DNA of 64,000 nt, from positions 1,984,001 to 2,048,000 of the forward strand of contig CAKKNE010000005.1 of assembly GCA_918797485.1 (NCBI GenBank). Direction: 5' to 3'. Under the pieces are notes generated by a model. That model was not told the origin of the DNA. It did no database searches and saw only the letters and a list, made by a program, of their open reading frames with translations. Source of the DNA: Pelagomonas calceolata (taxonomy: Eukaryota; Sar; Pelagophyceae; Pelagomonadales; Pelagomonadaceae). Positions 43,190-53,441 of this stretch are shown here, in pieces (the stretch's first letter is position 1; each line of letters opens with the position of its first letter). The translations under genes were made by a program, and so were the position numbers.

Positions 43190-46100
43190 ATGCCTCTACC
43201 TGTAATGGCCACCATCCTCCTCGTGATCGCCAGCGGCGCCGCCGCGGCCGCCGCGTGGTTAGCCGTCCTCGCCTGGTGGAAGGCGCACTTAATACTCATT
43301 CTACTCATCTGGGCCGGAATACTCCTGAAGAAATGGCACAAGTGTCGCGGCGATATCTTCGCCACAGTAGGCGGCTGCATCATGGCGATTCTCGTCGTCA
43401 CGCTGCTGGGCAAAACTACGGCCGAGCGCGTGGCGCGCGTCGTAACCATCACCAACATACACTACGACCCGGAGCTCCGCAAGAAGCGGGGCAAGTGGAA
43501 AATTCGAACGCCGCAGCGGCGGAACTCGTCGGGCGCCGCGTCTCTTTCCTCGACACTTTCGTATCTGACCTCAAAACGCTCACTCACACAGGCTCGGCGA
43601 CATGGCCATTGATGTGCTCCACACTTTCGTCATGGGTGTCCTCATCAATTTACAAAGAGGCGGTTCGTTAGTAGCTTTTCCTGATGCTGCTGTCTACGGG
43701 ACGATGTTGCTGCACTGGGGCCTCATCAAATTGGCTCGACATGTCGAGGCGGGCTACAAGAGCGGGGACTTCGTCGACAACGTCAACATATTACTAGGCG
43801 CCATGGGCATAGAGCAGAAGCACTTCACCACCCACTCCGCGGTCGTGCTCATGTGCTTCCACCTGTCCATGGGCGACACCTTCGCCAAGCGCTTGATTCT
43901 AAGGATCATCAAGCCCTGGTGCTACTGGGGCGACGTGGGCAACAAAGCTCCGTTGCTCTCTGAAGATCTTTTAGTAGTTTTACTGGCCATCGCCGAGGAG
44001 CTAGAAGCCGACGTCGAGCAGTTCTTCGAGGCGTTAGCTGAGGCGTTCCCCGAGGGCTTGGAGCCGGGCATCGACCCGGCAAGCGTCGACTCGCTCTGCC
44101 AGGCCGCCGTCCCGAAGAAAGTCGCGGAGGTCTGCCGCCTCGCCCTCGTCATCAAGGACAACTGCGTGGACCGCGCGGGGCTCGTCATGGAGGTCTACAA
44201 CAATCACAAGCAGCAGAACCTGCTGGGCGAGGTATCATGCAGAGTCGCATCGAAGAGGCCTTCGACTCGTGGCGTTATTTGATCTATTGGTACTGAGCCG
44301 AGCCTGGATCGGAGCTCGGCGGGCGGCGCCACTCGTGCCGGAGCGCGTGGCCCCGGAGGCACGTCGATGGCGTCGCGTCGACGGCGTCGCGTCGATGGCG
44401 TCGCGTCGATGGCGTCGCGTCGACGGCGTCGCGTCGCGTCGATGGCGTCGCGTCGATGGCGTCGCGCGTCGCGTCGACGGCGTCGCGTCGATGGCGTCGC
44501 GTCGATGGCGTCGCGTTGATGGCGTCGCGTCGATGGCGATGGCGTCGCGTCGATGGCGTCGCGTCGACGGCGTCGCGTCGATGGCGTCGCGTCGCGTCGA
44601 TGGCGTCGCATCGACGGCATCGCGTCGCGTCGATGGCGTCGTGACGAGATAACTTCACAATTCGATTTCCACACAGGTCGCAGTCGATTTACACGCGCAC
44701 GTCGCCAACAAGCCGGCGTGGCTGGCGCGGGTGCGGGCCATGGGGCGGTGTTCGATGATCGTCGTGATCGGGCCGACGGAGCAGGATCCGGGCGCGCCGC
44801 CGCTGCCGCCGCACGTGTTGAAGTTCGATGAGTGCCAGGGCGACGACTTCGCGAGTTTCCGATCACGAGGAGATCCAGACCGCATCGCCGCCTTTCTTTC
44901 GCGAGCACCAGCTGCACTCGTGTGCGCGACCCTAGCTGCTACCGACGGCGACATCGACTCGTTACCCGAGACCGATACGCCTGCGGAGCTTTACTCCCTG
45001 ACCAGGAGCATCTTGAAAGGTAATTTACCACTTGTTGCTGGGGCCTTGGAGGACGTGCACGTTGTTCCGGTGACGGATCGGGGCGAGCTAGTCTTCGGAG
45101 ATGTGGCCTCGTGGGTGCGGGAGGGCCAGCACGGGTTGAACGTCCCCGATTCCGTGCGGTCGTTGTACGACAGAGCGACCAATGGCTGGGAGCTGGGCTC
45201 CGTCGTGGCGCTGCACGCGTACGTGCACGAGTCCACGCAGTCGCGACGCGAAGCATTCGCCGCCGAGTTGGCCGAAGCCGACGCTCTGAACTCGCGCGCC
45301 GTCGTGGCGCTCGACGAGGCGCGCGCGGTGGGCAAGATCTCTACTTATTCCGCGGTGCTCTACGAACCGTCGCACATGAGTCTCGCCGCGTTAAATGATC
45401 CTGAAGAGGTCGAGCGGCGGACCTTTGGAGACACTACTTACGAAGCATTATTGATGGCTTTGTCGGGTGAGGCCGTGGCCTGCCTCGACGCACGAGTCGG
45501 TAGCCATCAAGTGGCGCGTCGCATAGGCGAGCGGGCGGGTCTGTTGGTCGAGCGGCTGCGGGAAAACGACGCAGAGGCCGGAAGCGACATTATTTTTGTT
45601 GTAGCGGACGGTTATGCATTTGAACCAAATATACAGAGTCTTCAAGGCACGCCGCTTTACGATGCTGCTCGCAGGAAGCTGGTGTTTGTGGCCGGCGTCG
45701 TCGATGCTATCGTGGCGAATCCGGGCGTGGATTTAGGTGATCATCGGTTGGACCCATATAGAGCCTACGTTGATCTCCCCCAAGAGAAAGTACAAGAGCT
45801 CAGGGCACGGGGTGTGAGGCCCCAAAATATGCCCACCGTTGTATGTAACGAAAGCCCCAGAATTAGAACGGTCGAGGGCTACGCGCGGGAGCTGCAAGAG
45901 AAGCGGAGGGCGGAGCGCGAGGCCGAGGCCGCGCGGCAGGAGGCGGCTAGAGCGGCGGGAGAGCCGGACGTGCACTCGAGGAAGGGCCCTTCGAGCGGCG
46001 CGCGCGCGAAGAAGACGAACATCGACTTTGCTGCCGTGCTCAAACCGAACGACACGTGGGACCGGGCGGCGTTGGAGGACCTTTTGAGCAAATTAGATGA

Positions 46101-46293
46101 TGAGATCACGGCTAAAAAAGCCGATTCTTCTCATAGTTTCAATTGGCCGGGCGGCAATGTCAAACATGTGTCATCCTCGCTCAATCCATTGATAGTAGCT
46201 GCCGGGGGCGAAGGTTACGGGAGGAAGAAAGGCCTCGAGCTCGCGGAACACTTTGCGAAGGAGCTGACGAAGATCAAAGACGCCTGCGCGTGA
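43190..46293 (+). CDS. novel membrane protein, three exons
   Basis: Exons 43190-43494, 43592-44231 and 44677-46293 join in frame to 853 residues. Residues 1-85 contain three hydrophobic segments (MATILLVIASGAAAAAAWLA, LILILLIWAGILL and GGCIMAILVVTLLG). Exon 2 starts LGDMAIDVLHTFVMGVLINL and is mostly helical, with conserved-looking Cys/Trp (IIKPWCYWGDVGNK). Exon 3 has an alpha/beta pattern (MIVVIGPTEQDPG, ALVCATLAATDGDID, IIFVVADGYAFEP), then a Glu/Arg coiled coil and a basic tail. I recognise no family. The second junction (GAG/GTATCA to CACACAG/GTC) is phase 0 and convincing; the first donor (GTGGAA) is weak. Confidence 0.6.
43495..43591 (+). other. intron 1 of the 43190 gene
   Basis: 97 nt, phase 2. 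The acceptor CTCACTCACACAG is strong and the donor GTGGAA weak. Without removal, the first frame ends at 43612. Confidence 0.5.
44232..44676 (+). other. intron 2 of the 43190 gene, carrying a minisatellite
   Basis: 445 nt, phase 0, from GTATCA to TTTCCACACAG. Flanking exons are in the same frame once it is removed. Most of it is the 44361-44642 minisatellite. Confidence 0.65.
44361..44642. repeat. GTCGATGGCGTCGCG minisatellite
   Basis: About 18 imperfect copies of the 15-mer GTCGATGGCGTCGCG, with ATG/ACG alternation and occasional 5-nt (GTCGC) or 6-nt insertions. All six frames stay open over long parts, giving spurious MASRRWRRVDG-type frames on both strands. Confidence 0.92.
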
Positions 46294-46673
46294 TGGCGTG
46301 GCAGGGCGTGGCTCCCCCCCCCTCGAGGCCCTGTGATAAGTATATGGTGCTAGGACTGAGGGTGGAGCCCCTGGGGAGACGCGTTCGCTGATTCATCGGC
46401 GGCGGGCGAGGTCCAAAAAAGGGCACCGACGCATGGAAACGGTTTGTTCGAGCCGCGCGAGAACGCGACGGCCGAGTAGCCGTTCCGGTGCTCCTGGAGG
46501 AGCTTCCCCGTAATGCCGGGCTCGCCGTTGTGCGTCCCACGGGAAGCGGATGACGGCGTCGAGGTCGAGGTAGTAGGAAGGCCCGGAAGATCTGCGTCGA
46601 GTGTTAGCTCTCGTGTCCGCGCCGTCGCCCTGAGTGTTCACGAGCGGATAAGTACTACCCTTACCCACCTAGA
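46294..46673. other. intergenic gap, convergent 3' ends
   Basis: A 380-bp gap between the stops of the 43190 gene and eIF5B. A minus-strand open frame (46393-46668, with YYLDLDAVIRFPWDAQ) may be a remnant of an unknown gene; I cannot support it as a gene. Confidence 0.35.
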
Positions 46674-49600
46674 CTAGATCACCGAGAACACCTTCTTCAG
46701 CTTGATCACCAGCCGCCAGTCCGCGTCCTGCATGTCGTCCTTGAAGTACTTCTTGAGGGCGTCGATCGACGCCCGGTTCACCTTCGAGAACAGCTGGTGG
46801 TTGTGGTCGAACTGCCGCCCGTACGTCATGTTCGGGTTGCCGTGGTTCACGATTTTGATGGCGCACTCCTGGCCCTTGCGAGCCGTCTGCACATCTTTAT
46901 GATTGCACTCGATCGACTGCACGACGCCGACATCCAAGAACCCGAGATGAGGGATACATAATGGAGTACCAACCTTCAGAATACCATCGACGACCTCCCC
47001 CCCGAGGATGATGGGGTCCTTCATGTTAAACACATGATTCTTCGAGATCTTGAACAAGGAGGGAAAGACCGCGACGTCCCGCGCCTCGTTCCGCTTGCGT
47101 TCCATGATTTCATCTAGATGTCTCGTGAAATGACCCTCGAGATGGTAAATGATGTCCGCCGTGAAGATCTTGACCTGGTTCTTGTCCGCGTAGGCCTGCG
47201 CTTCGGGGTCCACCGGGACGTCAAAGCCCAAAATGCACGAGTACTCCTCCGAACCCTTCTGGGCCATGATCGCCGCCTTGATGACGTCCTTCTTGTGGAT
47301 GGGACCGACCGTGGCGCCGGACACGGGTATTGGTGGGCGTTCTTTGCCCTGTCTATCTTTCCCGGGGTTTCGCAGGAACTCGAGCAAGGCTTCTAGCGCA
47401 CCTAGCGTGGAAGCCTGCACGGTAACGCCCTTCGCTTCCGTCGCTAACGTATCTGAGAGATTGGCGATGTCCTTCATGCACTCCTCCTGCGTGGCACATA
47501 TACAATGTTCGTTCGCGAGACGCGTAGGCTCTCACGGCATCGCGTCGGCGGCGTCGCGGCGACGGCGTCGGTGCGAGCGACCTCACGCCATCGCGGCGAC
47601 CCCCAGACGACGCGCGTCGATGGCGTAAGGATATCCACGCTGTGTGACGGACCTTGAGGTCCTCGACGTCGTCGTCCTGGTGCATCACTAGTATACCCGT
47701 GCCTGGTACGACTTTCGTGAGTTCCGGATCGCCCGTGATCTTCAATCCAATAGCACCTTCCAGCGACTCGTGTTTTATTAACTCAGACTTGACCCTTGTC
47801 TCGCGAGAAGGTGGCGGTGTCAACAACGCTCGCGCAGTAGTAACGATGGGACCGTCCTGCGTGCACAGGACCATCGTATCACCAGCGTGCAAGCACCCAT
47901 TCACGAGGATGACATCTAGAGTAGCGCCGAGACCTTCTACGACCTTGACCTCGAGCACAGTACACTGTAGGTTGTACCCGAACATGAGCTTGGCCGCTAG
48001 TCGTTGTTGTGTCAAAGATAACACAACTCTCAATAGATCAGGGACACCTTCCCCCGTGATGGCGGACGTAGGGACCACGCTCACGGTGCTCCCGGGGTCG
48101 TCGTTGTCCCAATACAAAGCTACGTTCAAGCTCTGTTCATTGAGCTCCGTGAAGGCGTTCGCCTTCTTCTGCTCGAACTCGTCTAGAGTGTTTTGGGCTT
48201 GTTTGGCGAGAGCTTCGCGAATAGAAGCCCCTTCGGTCGGGGACCAGTCGTAGCACCTGTCTACTTTATTGAGAGCTACGACGAAGGGCGTGCGCTTCCT
48301 CTTGAGCATGCTAATCGATTCAAGCGTCTGCGGCTCTAAACCGTGCATCAAATCCACGACCAGTATAGCCATGTCACAGAGCGACGAGCCTCGACTTCTC
48401 AAGTTACTGAACGACTCGTGGCCTGGGGTATCGATCACTAACAACCCAGGTAGAGTTAAACGAGGAGCATCCGGGTCCGGCCCGAGAATAGCGTCCACAT
48501 ACGACGACGACTGATCCTTGATCGAAGCGAGATGAGCGGCCACGGGTCGTATCTTCTCCTTCAGAGTTGCATCATCAAAAAACGTCGCGCCGATCTGCTG
48601 CGTGATGCCGCCGGCCTCGCCGTCCTGGACGTTCGTCTGCCTTATCTTATCCAACAGCTTCGTCTTTCCCGTATCAACGTGACCCATGATACAACAGATC
48701 GGAGACCTCAAACGACTCTCGCTTCGATCATCATCCCTACGCTTCTCCCGCGCCAGCCGCTTCTGGCGGCACTCGAGCTTCTTCAGCTCGGCCTCCCGCT
48801 TCGCGCGATCCGCCTCCGCGGCGGCCTCGGCCTCGAGCTTCGCGCGGGCCTCCTCCTCCTCCCGGGCCTTGCGTTCCCGCTCCTTGAGCTTGCGGCCGGC
48901 TTCTTTGAGCTTCTCGGCCTCGGCCTTCGCCTCGAGCTCGGCCTCGTCTTCCACTTCTTCGTCGATGGCCTTGCTCTCGTTCGCGAGCTTCTCGAGGTTC
49001 GCGCCGACGTCGCCGGACTCCCAGTCGTCCACCGCCTCCCAGTCGTCGACGGGCTCCTCGGCCGCGGGCTCCGGCTCCGGCTCGGGCTCGGGCTCGGGCT
49101 CGGGCTCCGGTTCAGGCGCCTTCTCCACGACCTTCTTCTTCTTCCGTTCGAACTTGGGCTTCGACGGCTTCGTGTCCGCACTGATCATGCCCGACGCGAG
49201 CATGGAGGCCCTTCTACGTTCGGCAGCGAGTCGAGCCTCGCGCTGTTTTTTGGTTTCATAAGTGCCGTTCTTCCGGGCCTCCTCGCGCGCCGCGGCCTTG
49301 CGCGCGAGCTTCTCCTCGCGCTTCCTTTTTTCCTCGTCCAACTTGCGCTGCTCGGCTTCTTCCTCGGCGCGGATCTTGTCCTCGGCCGCCTTCTTCTCGG
49401 CCGCGAGCTTCTCCTCGGCGGCTTTTTGTTCGGCCAAGCGCGCGGCGATCTCGGCGCCTCTCTTAGATTGCTTCTTTTCTTCTGGAGCATCATCGCTTTT
49501 CTTCGGCGGCGGCTTCTTGCCTTTTTTCTTCTTCTTCTTGTCGTCCTTTTTTGGTGCTGGGGCGTCGCCACCCATCGATGCTAAAAATGCGGCGGCGGCG

Positions 49601-49764
49601 TCGGAGCCGTCCGCTTTCGCTGGTTCTGCGGGTGCAGGCGCCTCGGCCTTCGGTGGCGGCGGCGGTTGCGGGGCTTGATTGGCTTGTTCGGCGTCCAGCA
49701 AGGCGTCCCAGTCGTCGTCATCTGCCGCGGCGGCCTTGCCGCCCTTCTTCTTCGCTTTACCCAT
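46674..49764 (-). CDS. EIF5B: translation initiation factor eIF5B
   Basis: Exons 47653-49764 and 46674-47486 (minus) join in phase 0 to 974 residues. Residues 1-340 are the charged, Lys/Glu-rich N-terminal region starting MGKAKKKGGK, with an EPEPEP run. The GTPase follows: GHVDTGKTKLLDKIR (G1), GGITQQIGATFF (G2), DTPGHESF (G3) and NKVDRCYDW (G4). Later domains include VQASTLGALEALLEFL and the C-terminal FSKVNRASIDALKKYFKDDM with a final KLKKVFSVI, close to the eIF1A-binding end of other eIF5Bs. It promotes subunit joining with GTP hydrolysis. The start is the ATG at 49764. Confidence 0.95.
47487..47652 (-). other. intron of eIF5B with hairpin
   Basis: 166 nt, donor GTCCGT after DDDVEDLK and acceptor CCACGCAG before EECMKDI, phase 0. 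It contains the inverted arms CCTCACGCCATCG (47581-47593) and CGATGGCGTAAGG (47618-47630), a 12/13 match with a 24-nt loop. Confidence 0.85.
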
Positions 49765-50161
49765 GGCTAATTCGTAATTGCTGCGGCTGCAATGCCACCT
49801 GCATGCAGCGTCTCCGTCGCCGGCTGCGGTGCTCGCTGCGCGGCGTCGTCGTGATGTACTGCGAGCGTGACGACGACAGCTTGCCGATCGCTTCTTGCAG
49901 CGGTGCCTGGAGTCGACGTGAGGTGGCTCCAATCAAATCGCTCGACAACACACCTAGCGTTAAAGACCACTAGAAAATTTTTAACAGTACTTATATGCGT
50001 GCGTAAAACACAACCCGAGCGCATGCGTCGTCGCGGCCGTATTTCAACGCCGCGGCGGAAACGAAGTCCCGCCGCGGCGCGTCATCGACGGCCGACAGGG
50101 GCCAGGGGCCGTGCGGGGCCCATGAACACAAAAACAACGACGAGCGCCTCGAGTAGCGCAC
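49765..50161. other. eIF5B upstream region and 3' region of the selenoprotein candidate
   Basis: A 397-bp gap. The part nearest 50161 is the 3' flank of the minus-strand selenoprotein candidate and holds the SECIS-like hairpin at 50035-50093. The rest is presumably the eIF5B promoter. No gene is seen. Confidence 0.5.
50035..50093 (-). promoter_or_regulatory. SECIS-like element in the 3' flank
   Basis: On the minus strand, 69 nt after the stop, GGCCGT pairs with ACGGCC (helix I). ATGA faces TTGA (the UGA/GA quartet). A perfect 11-bp stem CGCCGCGGCGG/CCGCCGCGGCG follows (helix II) and closes a 10-nt loop, GACTTCGTTT. This order is that of a eukaryotic SECIS. The usual AA (or CC) in the apical loop is not present, which is the main weakness. 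Confidence 0.55.
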
Positions 50162-50860
50162 TTAGAGTTCGTCCGTGACGGCGGCCCAATGCATCTGATC
50201 GAGTAGCTTCCGCCGCGCCTTCATCCACGATAGTACGTCGGAGCTGAGCTTGGATTGGTCGCCGGCCAGCATCTTGTCGATGCGAGCCATCTGCGACGCG
50301 TAGTCCTCCCGCGTCTTTCCGGTCCACTTTGCGATGTAGGTCTTCTGCTTGTCGGAGCACCCTTGGCCGTCTAACGAACAGAGGGAAGTGGAGGCCGCCT
50401 TCTCGACGTAGGCGAACATGTTATCCTCATCTTTGAGCTCCTCGCACATGGCCTTATCTGTTACCTTTTCATAAGGGGCGCCCCCTGGACCGGTATCAGA
50501 GTTGAAATATCGTATGGTCGGCCAGCCGCCCGCGCCCGGGTTAAATTGAACGCCGTGCCGCTCCCTGATCGGGTTCTCTGACAGATTGACGTCCCCGAAC
50601 ACCACATCCTTATTATCCTTGAACGCCGAGAGGGCCGCACCCCAACCCGACGACTGCTTGACTCATCAGCCTCAGCCCTCCGACGCGATCCAGCGGACCA
50701 TCGCCGTCTTACCCGCACTCAGAGCGTCATTGATGAAGGAGTCAAACGTAGCATCTGTGAGCTTCACGTACTGGGCGCCGTTGCTGAGGTCTGGGTAGGC
50801 GCCACCGGCATTTGTGGTGCCCAGCGCCAGCGCTAGCGCTGTGGTTCGGAGGAGCGCCAT
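50162..50860 (-). CDS. candidate selenoprotein: thioredoxin-fold protein with three UGA codons
   Basis: Read from the ATG at 50860, the frame is open for 232 codons except for three TGA codons (50672-50674, 50666-50668, 50663-50665), spelling SEG-U-G-U-U-VKQ at residues 60-69 if U is selenocysteine. Residues 1-20 (MALLRTTALALALGTTNAGG) are a signal peptide. The context MVRWIASEG before the UGAs, and DVVFGDVNLSEN then GAGGWPTIRYFN after, is the thioredoxin/PDI pattern with the U-G-U-U block where CxxC should be. There is no TAA, TAG or usable splice pair at this point. Such a protein would do thiol-disulfide exchange in the secretory pathway. A SECIS-like hairpin lies downstream. The alternative is a pseudogene with nonsense mutations. 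Confidence 0.7.
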
Positions 50861-51107
50861 GGCTCCCTCTTAACTGGCCAGAGAGCTGCACGCGCGCAGC
50901 GCTGCGGCCGCTGCGATTCCTTCCTATGCCTAGTATGTCTGAGACGCTAGGCGCATTGCGCGAGTTTTTGGACCTGCTAGCGCTAGAAATCGGCCGCTGG
51001 CACATCGCACGAAGCTAAGACGTCAGCATCGCTGCGCAGCGCTGCGCCAGAGCAGCCCTGCGCCGCAGATTAGCAATAGCAGCTACGGAGAGCATCCATC
51101 ACAAGCG

Positions 51108-51902
51108 ATGCCCAAGCCCCAGAAGAAGCGCCAACATGTAGCGACCGAGGAGCCGGTGAAGGAAGGCCTGGCAAGAGACAAGCTCGACGACAAAGGACGG
51201 GAAGACATCAAACGAAGGCTCACGACCGCGAGCGACGCTTTGATAGTAACGCAGGAGGGCAAGGAGGCGTCGAGGTGCATCGACGAGGCTGTGGCCTTCG
51301 TGCACATGGGCGCCTACGTGAAGGCCCGGGGCTCGTTGTTACTCGCGAAGAAGTGCTTTGAAGACGAGGCCTTCCTCACGAAGTTCGGCCAGCAGCAGCA
51401 TGCGATAGATGAGGTATTACGGGAGCTGCCTGCTAACGACGCCAAGGTCGAGACCGAGCCTGTTGAACAGTCGGAGGACGAGGTGGGGCGGTTTGATCAG
51501 GAGCCGCATAGCACCGATTGTACCATGGTGTTAGAGGTACCTGCTACTACTTCTACGGAGGATGTTAAAGTGGTTATAAAGCGCGACTTCCTGTCGGTCC
51601 ATGTCAGAGGACATAAAAAACAACCCCATGTGTTATATGGGTATCTGTCGGGGAACGTCGAGGTCGACGCGTGTGCTTGGACTCTGGACGGCAATGAGTT
51701 AGTAATAAACCTGGAGAAGGAGACGGACCACCCGTGCTGGCCCAAGCTCCTCAAGGAGCCTGTGAATTATTGGGAGGACTCGCGAGGGCTGGAAGGTGAT
51801 TTATCTCATTTGAACCTCGCGCCGGACGAGGCCACGGCAAAAGTCTGGGTGTCGCGCGACGAGGCTATTAAATTAGCGGGGAGGGAAGAAAGGCAACAGT
51901 AA
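51108..51902 (+). CDS. NudC-like CS-domain protein
   Basis: A 264-residue protein. Residues about 140-225 form a CS (p23/NudC) domain: TMVLEVPATTSTEDVKVVIK, then FLSVHVRGHKKQPHVLYGYL, VEVDACAWTLDGNELVINLE and the aromatic HPCWPKLL end, matching the last strands in NudC proteins. The N-terminal 100 residues are helical (LLLAKKCFEDEAFL) and may dimerise. NudC proteins are Hsp90 co-chaperones that support dynein and other clients. It starts 247 bp from the divergent selenoprotein candidate. Confidence 0.85.
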   Translation: MPKPQKKRQHVATEEPVKEGLARDKLDDKGREDIKRRLTTASDALIVTQEGKEASRCIDEAVAFVHMGAYVKARGSLLLAKKCFEDEAFLTKFGQQQHAIDEVLRELPANDAKVETEPVEQSEDEVGRFDQEPHSTDCTMVLEVPATTSTEDVKVVIKRDFLSVHVRGHKKQPHVLYGYLSGNVEVDACAWTLDGNELVINLEKETDHPCWPKLLKEPVNYWEDSRGLEGDLSHLNLAPDEATAKVWVSRDEAIKLAGREERQQ

Positions 51903-51982
51903 TACACAACATTGTCCTTAGTAGTAGTTCATTTCTCGACGACGACGCGACCGTGCTGCACGCCGTCGAGCAGGCGTCGGGG

Positions 51983-52014
51983 CGATGGCGTGGGGGCCAC
52001 GACGGACGCCATCG
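51983..52014. repeat. intergenic CGATGGCGT hairpin
   Basis: Inverted arms CGATGGCGT (51983-51991) and ACGCCATCG (52006-52014) lie between the convergent stops of the NudC-like and EngB genes. They are the same arms as in the eIF5B and SSRP1 introns. Confidence 0.6.
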
Positions 52015-52049
52015 ACGCGTTCCCAGAATCATCGAGCCGCCGGACGCAG

Positions 52050-53441
52050 TCACGAGGACTCCGGCACGACAACACCCTTGAGCGCCCGCCAGAGCGCTGC
52101 GCGACCGATACCTTCTTTAGAGGAAGTAGAAACGACGCGCGCCGCCGGCGCCGCTTGACGTACAGCGGCGAGGACCTCGGCGGCCCGCGCGCTCTTCTTG
52201 TCGACCTTCGTCAGCACGATGATCACGTCCCCCGCGAAGCCCGACTCCCCTATCAACTCAAACAACTCCAGGTCCGTCTTCTGCAGACCCACTCTAGAGT
52301 CGACGAGGTGGCAGACCGCTTCCAAATTATCTCTAGTACCAAGATACTCCCTCAGAAAGACCTTCCACTCGTCCCGATACGATTCCGAGACCTTGGCGTA
52401 GCCCGAACCGGGCACGTCTACTAGCCTAAAGCGGCCCGACGGACTCCACGGTGAAGACTCCTCAACGACCGACGACGCCCGTCGCGAGTCGACAGACGCG
52501 CTATTCACGTCAAAAACATTGAACTGCCGCGTCTTGCCCGGTTTTTTCGATACGTAGGCCGCCTTCGTGCGTCCCAGGAACATGTTCACCAAAGAACTTT
52601 TGCCGACGTTGCTTCTACCGACAAAGGCGACCTCCTTGACTTCTGTGGAGGGGAGTTGTTTGGACGACACGGCTCCCACGATGAATCGGACACTTCGTGC
52701 GAAGATCGACGAGATCTCCCTCGACAAATCGGCGTGGTCCTCACACGAAGAAGCGTCGAACGCGTCTAGGACCAAATAAGCCGCGTCCAGGTCCTTGCTT
52801 CGTCGACAAGCTTCTAGAGCTTTGGCGAAGGGGATATGTGATGGGGGTTCGCAGTTTTCAGATGTATCACTCTCAGCTTGTACCCAGTCCCTCAACAGAT
52901 CGTAGGGCCTTCTTCTTTTGTCAAGCAAGCCCGCGACGATGGGACCGTAGATGCGCCCCGGCCTTGCAACACCTTCCCCCAAAACGTCTTCGATAAGAGG
53001 CACGCACGCTTTCGGTGCTGCGGCTCGGCACAACGCGGTCACGGCGGTCGTGAGCGACCGCGGGTCCCGCGCCAGGCTCCGTAATTGAATAGCCTCGATG
53101 GCCAGATCTCGCCTCTGAGACGCGCATAATGAAGCGACGCCAGCAGCCAACGTCGGCGCGTCTATTTCATTTGATTGCAATGCGGCGAGCGTCGCCTCCG
53201 GTGTCGTCGGCGCTCCCAGCTTCTCGAGCCCGGGGTGGGCTTTAGATCGTGCCTTCGGCTTGGGTTTTGAAACCTCGGAGAAGTCGAGCGTGCGGAGCTC
53301 GTGGCGCTGGCGGCGGCTGCCGCGCTTGCCGCCCTTGTTGATCGGTACGGCTTGTAAAGCGACGCGGCGCGTCGCTCGTGGCGCCCGTGGCACGAGCGCG
53401 CGCGCCGCGGCGAGCCAGAGCATGGCTGCGGCGAGGCGCAT
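52050..53441 (-). CDS. EngB-type GTPase with organelle presequence and helical-repeat N-terminus
   Basis: A 463-residue protein. Residues 1-16 are a hydrophobic signal followed by LVPRAPRATRRV, consistent with a bipartite plastid presequence. Residues 80-255 are helical and repeat-like (AIEAIQLRSLARDPRSLTTA, FAKALEACRRSKDLDAAYLV), in the manner of PPR motifs. Residues 270-463 are a full EngB/YihA GTPase: G1 GRSNVGKS (275-282), the KPGKTRQFNVF switch, G3 DVPGSGYAK, G4 TKVDK and G5 SSKEGIG. Bacterial EngB assembles the large ribosomal subunit; this copy should do so in plastids or mitochondria. Fusion to a PPR-like region could add RNA targeting. Confidence 0.85.
   Translation of the reverse strand: MRLAAAMLWLAAARALVPRAPRATRRVALQAVPINKGGKRGSRRQRHELRTLDFSEVSKPKPKARSKAHPGLEKLGAPTTPEATLAALQSNEIDAPTLAAGVASLCASQRRDLAIEAIQLRSLARDPRSLTTAVTALCRAAAPKACVPLIEDVLGEGVARPGRIYGPIVAGLLDKRRRPYDLLRDWVQAESDTSENCEPPSHIPFAKALEACRRSKDLDAAYLVLDAFDASSCEDHADLSREISSIFARSVRFIVGAVSSKQLPSTEVKEVAFVGRSNVGKSSLVNMFLGRTKAAYVSKKPGKTRQFNVFDVNSASVDSRRASSVVEESSPWSPSGRFRLVDVPGSGYAKVSESYRDEWKVFLREYLGTRDNLEAVCHLVDSRVGLQKTDLELFELIGESGFAGDVIIVLTKVDKKSARAAEVLAAVRQAAPAARVVSTSSKEGIGRAALWRALKGVVVPESS

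Noticed and set aside
44204-44917. Long Arg/Asp-rich open frames on both strands
   Set aside because: They are readings of the 15-bp minisatellite, which has no stops in several frames. The segment is intronic by frame logic.
46393-46668. Minus-strand frame with YYLDLDAVIRFPWDAQ
   Set aside because: The composition is suggestive but too short to recognise, and other frames look equally plausible.
48532-49584. Plus-strand 350-residue leucine-rich frame opposite eIF5B
   Set aside because: It is the complement of the Lys/Glu-rich eIF5B N-terminus, which gives Leu/Ser-rich antisense frames. It is not a gene.
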